Shown: positions 9,849-19,469, counted from the first letter of the stretch. The stretch is DNA of 39,965 bases from an uncultured Lachnospiraceae bacterium (GCA_910587765.1 CAJUNR010000038.1:1-39965); one strand, 5' to 3'. Notes: a model not told the origin generated them from the sequence alone. Made by a program: numbers and translations.

Positions 9849-10190
9849 TTATTCGTTATAGACCAGCGCCATCAGTACCAGTTCTTCGTCCGAGTCGTTT
9901 TCAAAGCCGTGGCTCTGTCCGCACTCGATCAGACAGACGTCGTCCGGCCCCACCGGAATGCGTTTTTTCTCATGATCAATAAAGGTGCCGTGCCCGGAGA
10001 GCACGTAATACGGCTCCGTCTCCCCGGTATGTTCATGATATCCGATGCTGCTGTGCGGCTCCATCCGCACAAGCGCATACAGCCTCCCGTGCCCGTTCAG
10101 TTCCTCCGGCTTCAGGATGTGATGCATCGTCAGTTTTCCGCTGCCTCCCCGAAGCCCCTCTACCACTTTGATTTCTGCTTTTCGTACCAT
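9849..10190 (-). CDS. Small cupin domain protein
   Basis: A 113-residue single-domain cupin. Motif 1 is GYHEHTGETEPYYVLSGHG and motif 2 is GPDDVCLIECGQSHGFEN, giving the His, His, Glu and His metal ligands. Such stand-alone cupins bind a metal and act as enzymes or sensors; the substrate is unknown. The start at 10190 is chosen because AAAGGGAG lies upstream and because the longer frame overlaps the promoter at 10249-10277. It is monocistronic, since its promoter is immediately upstream and the next gene downstream begins with its own ribosome site after 48 bases; read-through is possible. Confidence 0.88.
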   Translation of the reverse strand: MVRKAEIKVVEGLRGGSGKLTMHHILKPEELNGHGRLYALVRMEPHSSIGYHEHTGETEPYYVLSGHGTFIDHEKKRIPVGPDDVCLIECGQSHGFENDSDEELVLMALVYNE

Positions 10191-10248
10191 AATTCTCTCC
10201 CTTTCCCGGTCCGCTCCGCCTCCCGTAACGACCTTTCTGATGAAAATC

Positions 10249-10277
10249 ATTATACACACGAATCATGGCGACGTCAA
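10249..10277 (-). promoter_or_regulatory. Promoter of the cupin gene
   Basis: Minus-strand TTGACG (10272-10277), 17-base spacer, perfect TATAAT (10249-10254). The leader is about 50 bases. Confidence 0.75.
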
Positions 10278-10345
10278 TCAATAGATCCGGTGCCGGGACG
10301 CGGCCGGGAAAACAGGAGAACTGTTTACACCCACGCCACCCGGAC

Positions 10346-10502
10346 GCCTGATACGGGCAGATCATCCTTCAAGACCCCGCTCGCGCTTAATGAAGGGACG
10401 CAGCGGTATTTATGCCCTTTGGGTACTAAGGCGCGTGAAAGACCGCGCCTTAGTACCGGCGCCCTTCAATGGGTCTTTCAGGAAGATCTGCCCGCATCAG
10501 GC
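10346..10502. repeat. Long-hairpin intergenic repeat, copy 2 (inverted, long form)
   Basis: This copy is in opposite orientation to the other three. Outer arms GCCTGATACGGGCAGATC and GATCTGCCCGCATCAGGC pair with one wobble. The central palindrome is perfect (GGTACTAAGGCGCG/CGCGCCTTAGTACC). It holds the 17-bp segment shared only with the 3.6-kb copy. It lies between the 3' end of the SGNH hydrolase gene and the cupin promoter. Confidence 0.9.
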
Positions 10503-10603
10503 TGAAAACCGATGCAGGCATAAAAAGAAATCATTCCACCATATATACACCTCAAACACTCAATACAAGTGATCGCAACAGATAAGAGCGGCCAGCCTCC
10601 CTG

Positions 10604-11473
10604 TTATCTCGCGTGCCGCAGAATCCACTCGCCCCAGTCCGAGTAATATTTTCCGAGTACGTGCGCATTGTCCACCGTATATTCTTCCGACAGGTTTCCA
10701 TCTTCGTCGTCGAACAGTTCATTCACATCCAGATAGAACCGCGTCCGGTTGTCCGCCATCTGTTCCACCGCCCGGTTAAAGCGGTCGATGTTCTCATTGG
10801 TATAGATCGGCGAAGACTCCGATTTCTTCGCTGTGATGTGGAGATTGGCCTGGAGAAACAGCTTTGCCTCCGGCTGCGCTTCCTCGAGCCTGCGCGTCAG
10901 TTCTTCATATCTGGCCGCCGTCCGCTCAAAATCATATCCCAGCTCATTGATTCCCAGCATCAGATAAATCTTGCCGAACTGCCGTTCCGCCAGGATCGCC
11001 TCCAGCGTCTTCTTCTCCCCGGACTCGGTGTCAAACTCTTTCTCAAAGATTTTATAGACGTTCATTCCGGAATCGGCAACGACCTGCGCCTTCCCCAGAT
11101 CCCCGTATTCAGAAAGCCCTACCGTACGAGAATCGCCAATAAACAGCGCGTCGTCAAAGTAGGAGAGATCCGCTTCATACATGGGCGGTTCCTCCGCGCT
11201 GTCCGCCTCCTCTGCCGGCGGCTGCAGCTCCTCAGGCGCTTCCTCCCGGAACTCTGTTTCGTCCGCCTGCAGACGTTCCCCTTCTTCCTCATCGCCGTCC
11301 GAATGATCCGATACCGCATAGACCTCGTCAATCGCACCGGGCAGGCAAAACGCGATCCCCTGATCCCCCTTCTGCAAAACGCCGGCCCCCCACGCACAGG
11401 CAACGATCAAAAAGCTTGCCGCCAGCAGCAGCGTATAGGAATATTCTCTTTTCTTCCTGTTTCTCTTCTCCAT
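10604..11473 (-). CDS. SGNH/GDSL hydrolase, membrane-anchored, partner of MBOAT
   Basis: A 289-residue extracytoplasmic hydrolase with one N-terminal membrane anchor (YTLLLAASFLIVACAWGAGV, about 13-31) and an acidic linker (about 58-100). The SGNH blocks are visible: FIGDSRTVGL with nucleophile Ser115, Gly at about 136 in DSGMN, GINE with Asn176, and DNAH with Asp268 and His271. It lies 39 bases downstream of an MBOAT acyltransferase gene. SGNH proteins paired with MBOATs (as in AlgI/AlgJ/AlgX or DltB/DltD) transfer or remove acyl groups on surface polymers. The target polymer is not identifiable from the window. Confidence 0.88.
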   Translation of the reverse strand: MEKRNRKKREYSYTLLLAASFLIVACAWGAGVLQKGDQGIAFCLPGAIDEVYAVSDHSDGDEEEGERLQADETEFREEAPEELQPPAEEADSAEEPPMYEADLSYFDDALFIGDSRTVGLSEYGDLGKAQVVADSGMNVYKIFEKEFDTESGEKKTLEAILAERQFGKIYLMLGINELGYDFERTAARYEELTRRLEEAQPEAKLFLQANLHITAKKSESSPIYTNENIDRFNRAVEQMADNRTRFYLDVNELFDDEDGNLSEEYTVDNAHVLGKYYSDWGEWILRHAR

Positions 11474-11512
11474 TCTGTTTCCTCTGAATCTATTTTTCTT
11501 AATGTAAATGTT

Positions 11513-12919
11513 TTAAAACTGATAGTACAAAAACGGATCATCCAGTCCCAGATACATGCAGTAGACGCACGCCCAGAACAGAAAGACCAGCGTCAGCGTT
11601 ACCGGCAGCGTCGCTTTCCAGGCCCGGTACAGCTTCCCCGGCACCCCGGTGCAGCAGAGGAACGCGGCCGCCATCGGCCAGAAATACGCGCCTGCGTATT
11701 TTGCGAAATCCCCCTGATAGACCGTCCCGCCGGTCCGGGCAAAGAACGGGAACAGCCGTCCCAGATAGACCGCAAACTGCGAAAGATCCGTCACCGCGAA
11801 CAAAAGCCAGGACAGGGGAATGACCAGCAGCATGTACAGATGCCCCAGCGCAGGGTACCTCTCCAGCCGTTCTTTCAGCCCCCGCCTTTCCGCGGCCAGA
11901 AGCACAAACAGGGACAGCCCCCAGAGCACAAAATTCCAGTTGGCCCCATGCCAGAGCCCGGTCAGCATCCACACGACGAACAGATTGCGGTACAGATGGC
12001 TCCGGTTGCCCCCCAGCGGTATGTAGACATATTCGCGGAACCATCCTCCCAGCGTCATATGCCAGCGCCGCCAGAACTCCGTCATGGAACGGGACAGATA
12101 CGGATTCTGAAAATTATCCGGGAAGTCAAAGCCCATAATCCTGCCCAGTCCCTTCGCCATCAGCGAATAGCCGTAAAAGTCAAAATAGATCTGGAACGTG
12201 TAGGCGGCAATTCCCAGCCAGGCGAGCGGGCAGGAGATGCTCTCATAGCCGATGGAATTGACCTGGGTCCACAGATTGCCCACCCGGTTGGCAATCAGCA
12301 CCTTCAGCGCCAGTCCCACGGTAAACTCCCGCAGTCCGTCCTCCAGATTCCGGAACGAATGCGTGCGGCTCCTCATCCGGCTCTGCACCTGACTGTAGGT
12401 CACGATCGGCCCGGCGATCAACTGCGGAAACATGCACAGGTACGTCCCCAGCGTCAGAAGCGACCGTTCCGCCGGCACCTTCCCGCGGTATACGTCAATC
12501 AGATAGGAACTGATCTGAAAGGTGTAGAAACTGATACCGATCGGCAATACCAGATGCACGCCGGGCAGTCCGGCTTTGAACCCCGCTGCGTGCAGCAGCA
12601 GATTCACATTCCGGATCACGAAATCCAGATATTTGAACACGAACAGGCTGCCTGCGTTCCACAGCATCCCGGCTGCCAGACAGAGGGTCCTTCCCCGCTT
12701 TCCCCTGCACCCAAGCATACAGAGCGCCGCCGTGTAATTGACCGCCACCGACAAAAGCATCAGAACAACATAAAAAGGATGCTCTCTGACTCCATAATAA
12801 TAGAAAATCAGGCTGGCGGCAAAAATCACCGCATTTTTCCAGGATACGGGAACCAGAAAATAGACCAGCAGAAATGCGGGCAGAAAATAAAACAGAAACG
12901 TAAAACTGCTGAAAACCAT
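11513..12919 (-). CDS. MBOAT family O-acyltransferase (AlgI/DltB-like)
   Basis: A 468-residue polytopic membrane protein with about eleven hydrophobic segments. The MBOAT signatures are FQIYFDFYGYSLMAKGLG (about 242-259), SMTEFWRRWHMTLGGWFREYVYIPLGG with His287, and the catalytic TGLWHGANWNF with His324. These proteins pass an acyl group (acetyl, D-alanyl or similar) across the membrane to an exported polysaccharide or teichoic acid. The SGNH gene follows on the same strand as a probable operon partner. A TATAAT lies about 45 bases upstream near 12961-12966, but no good -35 accompanies it. No Dlt proteins are nearby, so acetylation of an exopolysaccharide or peptidoglycan-linked polymer is more likely than D-alanylation; this is inference. 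Confidence 0.93.
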   Translation of the reverse strand: MVFSSFTFLFYFLPAFLLVYFLVPVSWKNAVIFAASLIFYYYGVREHPFYVVLMLLSVAVNYTAALCMLGCRGKRGRTLCLAAGMLWNAGSLFVFKYLDFVIRNVNLLLHAAGFKAGLPGVHLVLPIGISFYTFQISSYLIDVYRGKVPAERSLLTLGTYLCMFPQLIAGPIVTYSQVQSRMRSRTHSFRNLEDGLREFTVGLALKVLIANRVGNLWTQVNSIGYESISCPLAWLGIAAYTFQIYFDFYGYSLMAKGLGRIMGFDFPDNFQNPYLSRSMTEFWRRWHMTLGGWFREYVYIPLGGNRSHLYRNLFVVWMLTGLWHGANWNFVLWGLSLFVLLAAERRGLKERLERYPALGHLYMLLVIPLSWLLFAVTDLSQFAVYLGRLFPFFARTGGTVYQGDFAKYAGAYFWPMAAAFLCCTGVPGKLYRAWKATLPVTLTLVFLFWACVYCMYLGLDDPFLYYQF

Positions 12920-13098
12920 GGAACGATACCCTCTTTGTCACCTTCATCATTGTACTGCAATTATAAAATCCCCCTGCATCCAAAAAGCATCATATCTGTT
13001 AATAAAATATGACATTTTATTTCATTTCTATTGTTTTTATTTTACATCTTTTTGTCTTCTTTTGCAGCAGTTTGAACCGGCATTCTGCCCGCGGGCCG

Positions 13099-13126
13099 AA
13101 AAACCGGCCCCCAGGGACCGGTTTTT
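13099..13126 (-). terminator. Terminator of the M60/cohesin-like operon
   Basis: AAAAACCGG (13099-13107) pairs with CCGGTTTTT (13118-13126), just after the stop of the cohesin-like gene and before the MBOAT operon. Confidence 0.8.
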
Positions 13127-13133
13127 CTGTCTG

Positions 13134-14129
13134 TTATCCTTTTCTTTTTCTGCGGGAAGGAGCTTTGTCCGTCCCTTTTTGTCCTCTGCTCTTTCTGCGC
13201 CGGTACTCCTGCGCCATCAGGAAGATCACGACGCCCGCAGCAATCCCCGCAGCCGCCAGAGCGGCCAGGAGGATGCGGTCGGCGAGAGCGGAATCTTTCG
13301 CCGTCTCCCGGTCCTTCCGTTTCGGATTCAGAGAACCGCCCGTCTCCTGGGGCTCTCCCGGATCTGTTTCCCCGGAGCGTGTCCCGTCCTCCGTCTCCGT
13401 CTCTTCCGCGTCCTCTCCATACGGCTGATCCGCACTGCCGGAAGGCGCGGCCGCCGCCTGGCCGCTGCCGGCGCGGAGACGAAAGTCGTCTCTTACCCGG
13501 GACGGACTCTGCGCAAAAGCGGCTCCGCCGCCGGCATCCGCCGCCCCGCCGGCCGCCGGTTCCTCATCCCTGCGGTCGGAACCGGAGCCGGAACCGGAAC
13601 TTTGCTCTTCTTTCTTCGTGCCGGCAGCGTTCTCCTTTTTCTCTCCGAGCTCCACTTTCTGAACCGGAGAAGCGTTCACCTCGCCGACCTTATACAGATC
13701 GTACGCACGGTTGACAAGCTGAAGACTGTCCGTCTTCACGCCCACCGTTACGACTGCCGTCTTACCGCGCGCGTCCAGCGCGACTTTCCCCAGACAGACT
13801 TCCCCGCCGTCCAGGAGATTCTGCTTCTGGTTTCCGGAAAGATAGAGCGTCAGCCTGCCGGTCCCCCTGTCGTAGCGGTACTCTTTCACGCTTCCCTCAA
13901 TCCCGCGGTCAAACGAGAAAGAGACGTCCGTGTCCGCGTTTCCATTCGTCACCTTGACCTCCAGCGCAAGCTGCAGCGACACGGCTTCCTCCTGCGGAGC
14001 GTTCAGCGTCACCTCGACCTGGTTCTCCTCCGTCTTCAGGATGACATCCGGGGCGGAAGCTTCCGCCCGCAGTCCCCGGAACAAAAGACAGAGCATGATC
14101 AATCCTGTTTTCCAAATCAGCTTCTTCAT
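13134..14129 (-). CDS. Membrane-anchored surface protein with cohesin-like domain
   Basis: A 331-residue secreted protein. The signal peptide is MKKLIWKTGLIMLCLLFRG followed by LRAEAS. Residues about 27-150 form a beta-rich domain (VEVTLNAPQEEAVSLQLALEV ... LTLYLSG ... GEVCLGKVALDA) that resembles cohesin modules in strand spacing. Residues about 165-285 are a low-complexity Gly/Ser/Glu/Arg linker, and a C-terminal helix (about 288-307) plus a Lys/Arg-rich tail would anchor it in the membrane with the domain outside. It begins 20 bases after the M60 peptidase gene, which encodes a dockerin, so the two may bind each other at the cell surface. The cohesin assignment is moderate and rests on pattern and context. 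Confidence 0.7.
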   Translation of the reverse strand: MKKLIWKTGLIMLCLLFRGLRAEASAPDVILKTEENQVEVTLNAPQEEAVSLQLALEVKVTNGNADTDVSFSFDRGIEGSVKEYRYDRGTGRLTLYLSGNQKQNLLDGGEVCLGKVALDARGKTAVVTVGVKTDSLQLVNRAYDLYKVGEVNASPVQKVELGEKKENAAGTKKEEQSSGSGSGSDRRDEEPAAGGAADAGGGAAFAQSPSRVRDDFRLRAGSGQAAAAPSGSADQPYGEDAEETETEDGTRSGETDPGEPQETGGSLNPKRKDRETAKDSALADRILLAALAAAGIAAGVVIFLMAQEYRRRKSRGQKGTDKAPSRRKRKG

Positions 14130-14149
14130 CCCGTCTTCTCCCCCAGTCC

Positions 14150-17100
14150 TTACTCAAAGGTCACCGACGAAAGCCGGTCCGGAACCTTTACAAACACCGT
14201 ATCGCTGACCAGCCTCTGGCCCTCGTTCGTCAGCGCATTGTCCACCCGGTACAGCTCCGCCCGCACCCGCTCGGGAAGCGAAGCTTCCTTCACGGACTCC
14301 GCCGGTTCAAACCAGTAGATCCAGATTCCCTCGGAGACATTTCCGAGCATCGCCTCTTCGTCCTTGAGCGGAGGCGCGAGGATGATCTGATGCGCGCTCA
14401 GCGTTCCCTCGCTGTCCGTCCCGCCGACAATCCCGCCTTTTTCATCGTAGAGCACGACAACGTTGTAAGCCGGATTTCCCTTGTAGGTGCCGGTGAACAC
14501 AATCGAATCTTTCGGGATCACATGGTTCCCGTCTTCCCCGGCATAGGCATAATCCGCCGCCAGTCTCCCGATCCCCTGCGGGGAAAACTCCACGTTGTCG
14601 CCGGAAGGACCGTACAGGTCGAGTTCCGTGACCGAGATCTCTTTTCCCTTCTGTCCGACAGCCGTCAGCTTCACATACGCCGCGTCATATGTACAGATTC
14701 TGTGATTTTCATCCGTAAAATGGATGCGTGCGCTCTGATCCCCGAGCACAAACGTGCCTTCCTGCACCGCCTCGAACGTCTCCCCGTCTCTGCTGATCTC
14801 GATCCGGAAAGCCCCGGCAGGCGTATCCTTGTCGCAGGTATAGTTCAGAGCCGATACTTCCTTCATGCAGTTGAACGCCAGAAGAACATACGGATCCTCT
14901 CCCGACGCCGTTCCCGTATAGGTCGTGGAGTAATCTCCGTCGACGGCTCTGCCGATCGCGGACTGCGCCGTCTTCTCGCACGGCAGCTCCTCCGTAGCGT
15001 CCGGTATCACATCGTCTCTGGACACCATATTGGTCGTCACAGTCCATCCGTCCTTGTCGATTCTCCCGCTGCCGCGCACCTTCACCGGAGCGGCCCGGTA
15101 CGCTTCCGAACGGTTCATCCACTTGTCAACGGCCCTGATCTCATAGGTCACCACATGATTCGCCGCATACGCCGCCTGATCGGTGAAGGAGGTATCCCGC
15201 GTAAAGCCGGCGACTTCCCGTCTCTCCTCGCCCCATTCCGTGAAGATGCGCGTGATTTCATAGCCCTGCAGCATCTCCGGGGCCGCCGAAGGCGTTATGG
15301 TCAGCGTCACTCTGCCGGTGTTGTCCGCCGACGCTTCCGCGGAAGCCACCGCCGCCTTTCCGGCCACGCCCTGCTGATACCCGTGCGTCATCTCATAGAC
15401 CCGCGCCGCGTCGTCCACATAGAAGACCGCACGCTCTTCTCTCTCAAACTGTCCCATATAGGAACGGGTCACGCTGTCCGGCACCATTCCCCATCCGGCG
15501 AAAAATTCGCTCAGATCGCGCCCGGCCGCCGCGCTGGCCAGCCGCATAAGATTCTGATCCCGGCCGCCCGACAGTTCCAGCTTCACTCCCCCGGGAGCGG
15601 GCGCCGAAGACGTGTCGCGGGCATACCGGTCCACCCGGGCGAAGAAAAGGCCGTCCTGAATCTCCTGCCAGGTACCGTAGGTTTTATAGTTATAGCCTCT
15701 GTCATAGGCCAGATGGAGCTGCCAGTACATTCCAAGCTGAGTGAATACATTGCCGGCATACCCCGTCGTCCCCGAGGTCACTTTCTTAAATACTTCCGGA
15801 TACTGGAAACGCACGCTCTCGTTGGTATCCTTTGCCTGCGCCAGCACGGAGAAATAATTGTTGGTCACCTCCGCGTGGGCATAAGCCGACTGGTTGATCT
15901 GATGCCCGATCTCGTGAGCGATGCCCCAGCCGAAATATCTGCCGCTCTCGTATCTGCCCTTGTCGTCCGACCGGACCGGAACCCCGCCCGTCAGACCGGG
16001 CACGGAGCCCCACTCGATGCCGATGTGGTCCCCCGCCGCGTACATAAACGCGCCGGCAAACATTCTCATATACCGGATGTTCAGATACTGGCACGGAAGA
16101 TGATTCTTCTCCCGGATTCCGTCCGGCGTATCCGCGGCAAAGGAATCCGTCAGCCCTTTATGCTGATAGAACAGAAGCATCATCTCATCCATCGCCTCGA
16201 GCGAATCCGCCAGTTTCCCGGCGCCGCCTTCCCCGAGGCCGGCCAGCACCTGGCTCGCCGGAACGGAGAGCATCATATAATCCGTCACGATATCCGTCGC
16301 ATTCAGGATACAGGTCCTGTCGCTGTACGCGTATCCTTTGACCTCCTCTTCCTCCCCGGACGCATGATTCCGGCTGTGGCTGTCGGAAAGTCCCTTCACG
16401 TAGTCGCCGAGTTCCTGCACATAAGCCCGGATCCGCTCTGTCCGTTCCGACGCGTCCGCACGGTATACGTTCAGAACCGGAAACGCGGTTCCGCCGCTGA
16501 CCCGGACGGCGTAGCGGTCCCTGGAATCGCCGCCTGTATACTGCACATAGAGCGGACCGCCCTTCTCCACGTCCGTGCTGGAGAGCCTGGGAACCGTGAT
16601 CTCATTTCTCCCCACCTTCAGAAGCACTTTCTGCGACAGTCCGCCCGACTCCGCGTATTGCTGGGTAAATACCAGCTCGAGCTTCGTCTTCTCGCCGGAT
16701 TTCATACCCGGATTGCCCACATAGACGACGAGCTGCTCTCCCGCGGCCGCGCTGACGCCCAGCGGCTGGCGGGCCACCAGTCCGCCCACGGCGATTCCTC
16801 TGTCCTTCTGGGCGGTAATCTCCGGATTCACCTCGACGACTCCTCCCAGCCCCTCGGTGGCCAGAAGCGCCTTTGCCGCGTCCAACTCCTCCTGCAGCGC
16901 GTTTCGTTCCGGATGATATTCCCCGCTGACCGGATCGGGACGGTCAAGACGCGCCTGCAGCCCGTCGATCACGGCCTGATCCACCCCGTCTCTCAGCGTC
17001 AGGAACAGATCGTCCGCGAACAGATCCAGAATCTCCCGCTCCAGGCTGTCGTATTCGTGAATGCGGATCTCGGAAACCGCCACTTTATAATAGCCGTACC

Positions 17101-19336
17101 TCTGTCCGACTCCGATCTGCAGCCTGGACGTTTTCACCGGCTCTTTCCATTTAATCAGATAGTAATTGCGCTCTCCGCTCCGCTTTCTTGAGATAGAGGC
17201 GTCCTTCACGATCTGCCATTTCCCGTTCCCGTCCTGATACCGGATATGGGCATAGGCAAAATCTCCCACGTCCATAGGCTGGGCGAGCGTAATCATGCCG
17301 ATCTCAAAAGCCTGATCCAGTTCCACGGTCACGCCTTTGCCGTCGCCCGGATACGCCCCGCCGTAATCCCAGTCCTGACGGTCTATGTACGAATTGTAAT
17401 TATTGTCAAACGCCCCCAGCGCGCTGTTCTCCTCGCGGTCCAGAGGACTGTCCACCATGGCGACATTCCCGCCGCCGATCACCGCGGACGCGATATGAGC
17501 GCTCAGCTTTCCCTCGCCTTTGGAGGTATTGATCAGCTTGTATTCCGGCAGCTTCGCGGGAATGAGGCCGCTGATCGTCTTATCCGACGCGGTCAGGGAA
17601 GCCGGGCCTTCCCCGAGCTCGTTGGTCCCCGTCACATAGACCTGATAGCGTGTGCTGTCCTTCAGCCCCGTGATCTGGTGATACGTACCCTCGATACCGG
17701 CGATTTTCTCGAACTTCTCCGTTCCGTCTTCCTTATAATACAGATTGTAGCTGTCCGTATCTTCCATCTTCTTCCAGCGGGCATCCAGACTCCGGTATCC
17801 GCCCGTCACTTTCACCGCGTCCGGAGCCGGCGGCTTGCCGTTCGGTTTGGGAACGGCCGGCACCGACTCGGAATACCCGCTCTTCCACTCTCCGTTCAGC
17901 GACTGCACGCGGACCTCATACAGGACGTTGTTCTGCAGCTTGTCCCCCAGAAACTGCTGGATGGACATATTGGCGGAACTCGTCCTGCGGTAATCGGTTT
18001 TGCCCTCGCTGACAATCTGCAGCTCATACGCCGTCACGTTGTTCTGCACATCCCACGATACGGTAAACGCCTTGCTGCTGGCCTTTACGGCCACATTTTT
18101 GGGAACATTCATCTCCGGTTCCGGGATCCGGCTCTCCATGTCATTGACAAATTCCACGCTGGAGATCTCCGCCAGATTATCCGCGTTTCCGGTCTTCGTG
18201 ATGCGGATCGTCACCTTCTTGACCGCAATCTGCCCTTTGAGATCAATGCGCACAGAGCCGTCCTTCCCCGGGACGATGTCAAAACGCTCTTCCTTCGCGG
18301 CCGCCGGAGACAGGAACGCGCCGCTTCGGATCGAGGCGGCGGCAACGCCTCCGTCCGCCGTCTCAATGACCACAACCCCTTCCGTGACCGCGTATTCTTT
18401 CTTCTGCGGAGCGCCGATCCGGATCTCTTCCATCACCGGCGCTTTCTGATATCTGCTGAAATCAAATTCCAGCTCCGCGGCTCCTCCCGACGGCGCGAGA
18501 ATCAGGCCGCTCTCTCCCCGGAGAAACTGCTCCTGCGTCCCGGAGCGGATGCTGCCCGAAGACACCTGAAAACCGGCGGCTTCCAGAGGTATCCCCAGTT
18601 CCGGCGTCGCCCGGACGCTGTTCCCCATCGTTCGGGTCAGATAATTCAGATCTCTCAGATCAAGGACTCCGTCTCCGTACAGATCGCAGTCCTCGCGGTA
18701 CTGCCCGGCGTCAATGGCGTTCACCAGCAGTTCGGTATCCCCGCCGTCCAGTTTCCCGTCCCCGTTCAGATCGCCTCTGGCCAGCAGTCCCGGACGCGCG
18801 GCGTCCGTACCGACCGCTGCCTCCCCGGTATAGAGCTGGATCCGGTATGCCAGACCGTCCACCGCAAGGGACTGGGTGTAGGCGACATATCCGCCGCCGG
18901 ATACCCGCAGTTCATAAGCGCCGGCTTCCAGCCCCGAAAAACGGGCCGACGCCTGCGGCGCGCGGAGCGTCCCTTCCGCCGCCGGCTCAAGAACCGCCTT
19001 CTTATTCTCAGAACCGCTCACAGCGCCTCTAAGCTCCACCTGAAACTCCTGCGGCTTTTCCACGGGCACTCCCGCGGTGATCAGAACCTCAACGGTTCCC
19101 GCCATCACGTCCGCGCCGCCCGCCGGCTGTTTTGTCTCCGACCGGGCCGGAGGAACGTCCTGTTCCTGCGCTTCCCCGGATGTTCCCTCTTCCGGAACAC
19201 GATCCTGCGACACCGCCGGCGCCGACGGTTTCACACATTCCTGCACTCCCCGGGCATATGCCGTCTCTCCCCCGGAGACAATCAGAACGACCCAAGCAAA
19301 AATCCCTGCCAAAAATCTGGTTGTCAGTCTTCTCAT
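14150..19336 (-). CDS. Secreted M60-family (enhancin-like) metallopeptidase with dockerin, FN3 and discoidin domains
   Basis: A 1728-residue secreted zinc peptidase of the mucin/glycoprotein-degrading M60 family. Signal peptide at about 1-30; an Ala/Pro/Glu-rich stretch; a carboxypeptidase-regulatory-like beta domain (about 80-170); a dockerin with two EF-hand loops (DLNGDGKLDGGD from 189, DLYGDGVLDLRD from 218); two FN3 domains (about 410-497 and 502-588); a discoidin/CBM32-like domain (about 610-762); the M60 catalytic domain (about 890-1290) with HEIGH at 1141-1145 and probable third ligand Glu1156; and a second discoidin-like domain (about 1410-1560). No LPXTG anchor is seen. A promoter lies upstream and the membrane-anchored cohesin-like gene follows, suggesting dockerin-mediated display. 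Likely substrate: host O-glycoproteins such as mucin. The dockerin near the N-terminus is unusual. Confidence 0.93.
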   Translation of the reverse strand: MRRLTTRFLAGIFAWVVLIVSGGETAYARGVQECVKPSAPAVSQDRVPEEGTSGEAQEQDVPPARSETKQPAGGADVMAGTVEVLITAGVPVEKPQEFQVELRGAVSGSENKKAVLEPAAEGTLRAPQASARFSGLEAGAYELRVSGGGYVAYTQSLAVDGLAYRIQLYTGEAAVGTDAARPGLLARGDLNGDGKLDGGDTELLVNAIDAGQYREDCDLYGDGVLDLRDLNYLTRTMGNSVRATPELGIPLEAAGFQVSSGSIRSGTQEQFLRGESGLILAPSGGAAELEFDFSRYQKAPVMEEIRIGAPQKKEYAVTEGVVVIETADGGVAAASIRSGAFLSPAAAKEERFDIVPGKDGSVRIDLKGQIAVKKVTIRITKTGNADNLAEISSVEFVNDMESRIPEPEMNVPKNVAVKASSKAFTVSWDVQNNVTAYELQIVSEGKTDYRRTSSANMSIQQFLGDKLQNNVLYEVRVQSLNGEWKSGYSESVPAVPKPNGKPPAPDAVKVTGGYRSLDARWKKMEDTDSYNLYYKEDGTEKFEKIAGIEGTYHQITGLKDSTRYQVYVTGTNELGEGPASLTASDKTISGLIPAKLPEYKLINTSKGEGKLSAHIASAVIGGGNVAMVDSPLDREENSALGAFDNNYNSYIDRQDWDYGGAYPGDGKGVTVELDQAFEIGMITLAQPMDVGDFAYAHIRYQDGNGKWQIVKDASISRKRSGERNYYLIKWKEPVKTSRLQIGVGQRYGYYKVAVSEIRIHEYDSLEREILDLFADDLFLTLRDGVDQAVIDGLQARLDRPDPVSGEYHPERNALQEELDAAKALLATEGLGGVVEVNPEITAQKDRGIAVGGLVARQPLGVSAAAGEQLVVYVGNPGMKSGEKTKLELVFTQQYAESGGLSQKVLLKVGRNEITVPRLSSTDVEKGGPLYVQYTGGDSRDRYAVRVSGGTAFPVLNVYRADASERTERIRAYVQELGDYVKGLSDSHSRNHASGEEEEVKGYAYSDRTCILNATDIVTDYMMLSVPASQVLAGLGEGGAGKLADSLEAMDEMMLLFYQHKGLTDSFAADTPDGIREKNHLPCQYLNIRYMRMFAGAFMYAAGDHIGIEWGSVPGLTGGVPVRSDDKGRYESGRYFGWGIAHEIGHQINQSAYAHAEVTNNYFSVLAQAKDTNESVRFQYPEVFKKVTSGTTGYAGNVFTQLGMYWQLHLAYDRGYNYKTYGTWQEIQDGLFFARVDRYARDTSSAPAPGGVKLELSGGRDQNLMRLASAAAGRDLSEFFAGWGMVPDSVTRSYMGQFEREERAVFYVDDAARVYEMTHGYQQGVAGKAAVASAEASADNTGRVTLTITPSAAPEMLQGYEITRIFTEWGEERREVAGFTRDTSFTDQAAYAANHVVTYEIRAVDKWMNRSEAYRAAPVKVRGSGRIDKDGWTVTTNMVSRDDVIPDATEELPCEKTAQSAIGRAVDGDYSTTYTGTASGEDPYVLLAFNCMKEVSALNYTCDKDTPAGAFRIEISRDGETFEAVQEGTFVLGDQSARIHFTDENHRICTYDAAYVKLTAVGQKGKEISVTELDLYGPSGDNVEFSPQGIGRLAADYAYAGEDGNHVIPKDSIVFTGTYKGNPAYNVVVLYDEKGGIVGGTDSEGTLSAHQIILAPPLKDEEAMLGNVSEGIWIYWFEPAESVKEASLPERVRAELYRVDNALTNEGQRLVSDTVFVKVPDRLSSVTFE

Positions 19337-19390
19337 ATGTCTCTTCTCCTGATGCTGCTTTCTTCCAAAAAATTTTTTGTGAGCGCTTCT

Positions 19391-19419
19391 ATTTTATTAT
19401 AAACCCGGAAGATATGCAA
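19391..19419 (-). promoter_or_regulatory. Promoter of the M60 operon
   Basis: Minus-strand TTGCAT (19414-19419), 17-base spacer, TAAAAT (19391-19396). The leader is about 50 bases with AGGAG before the ATG. Confidence 0.55.
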
Positions 19420-19469
19420 TTACTTTTGTCCCCTTACATCACTTCTTTTCGCACCTCTTCCGGCATCCA

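Noticed and set aside
10613..13012. A 799-codon plus-strand open frame opposite the SGNH and MBOAT genes
   Set aside because: It crosses two recognisable genes and their gap; low-complexity Gln/Arg/Pro translation, no ribosome site.
14390..19402. Very long plus-strand open frames (933 and 718 codons) opposite the M60 gene
   Set aside because: Antisense shadows of an intact M60 gene with signal peptide, HEIGH and EF-hand motifs; the plus-strand translations are Arg/His-rich without any domain.
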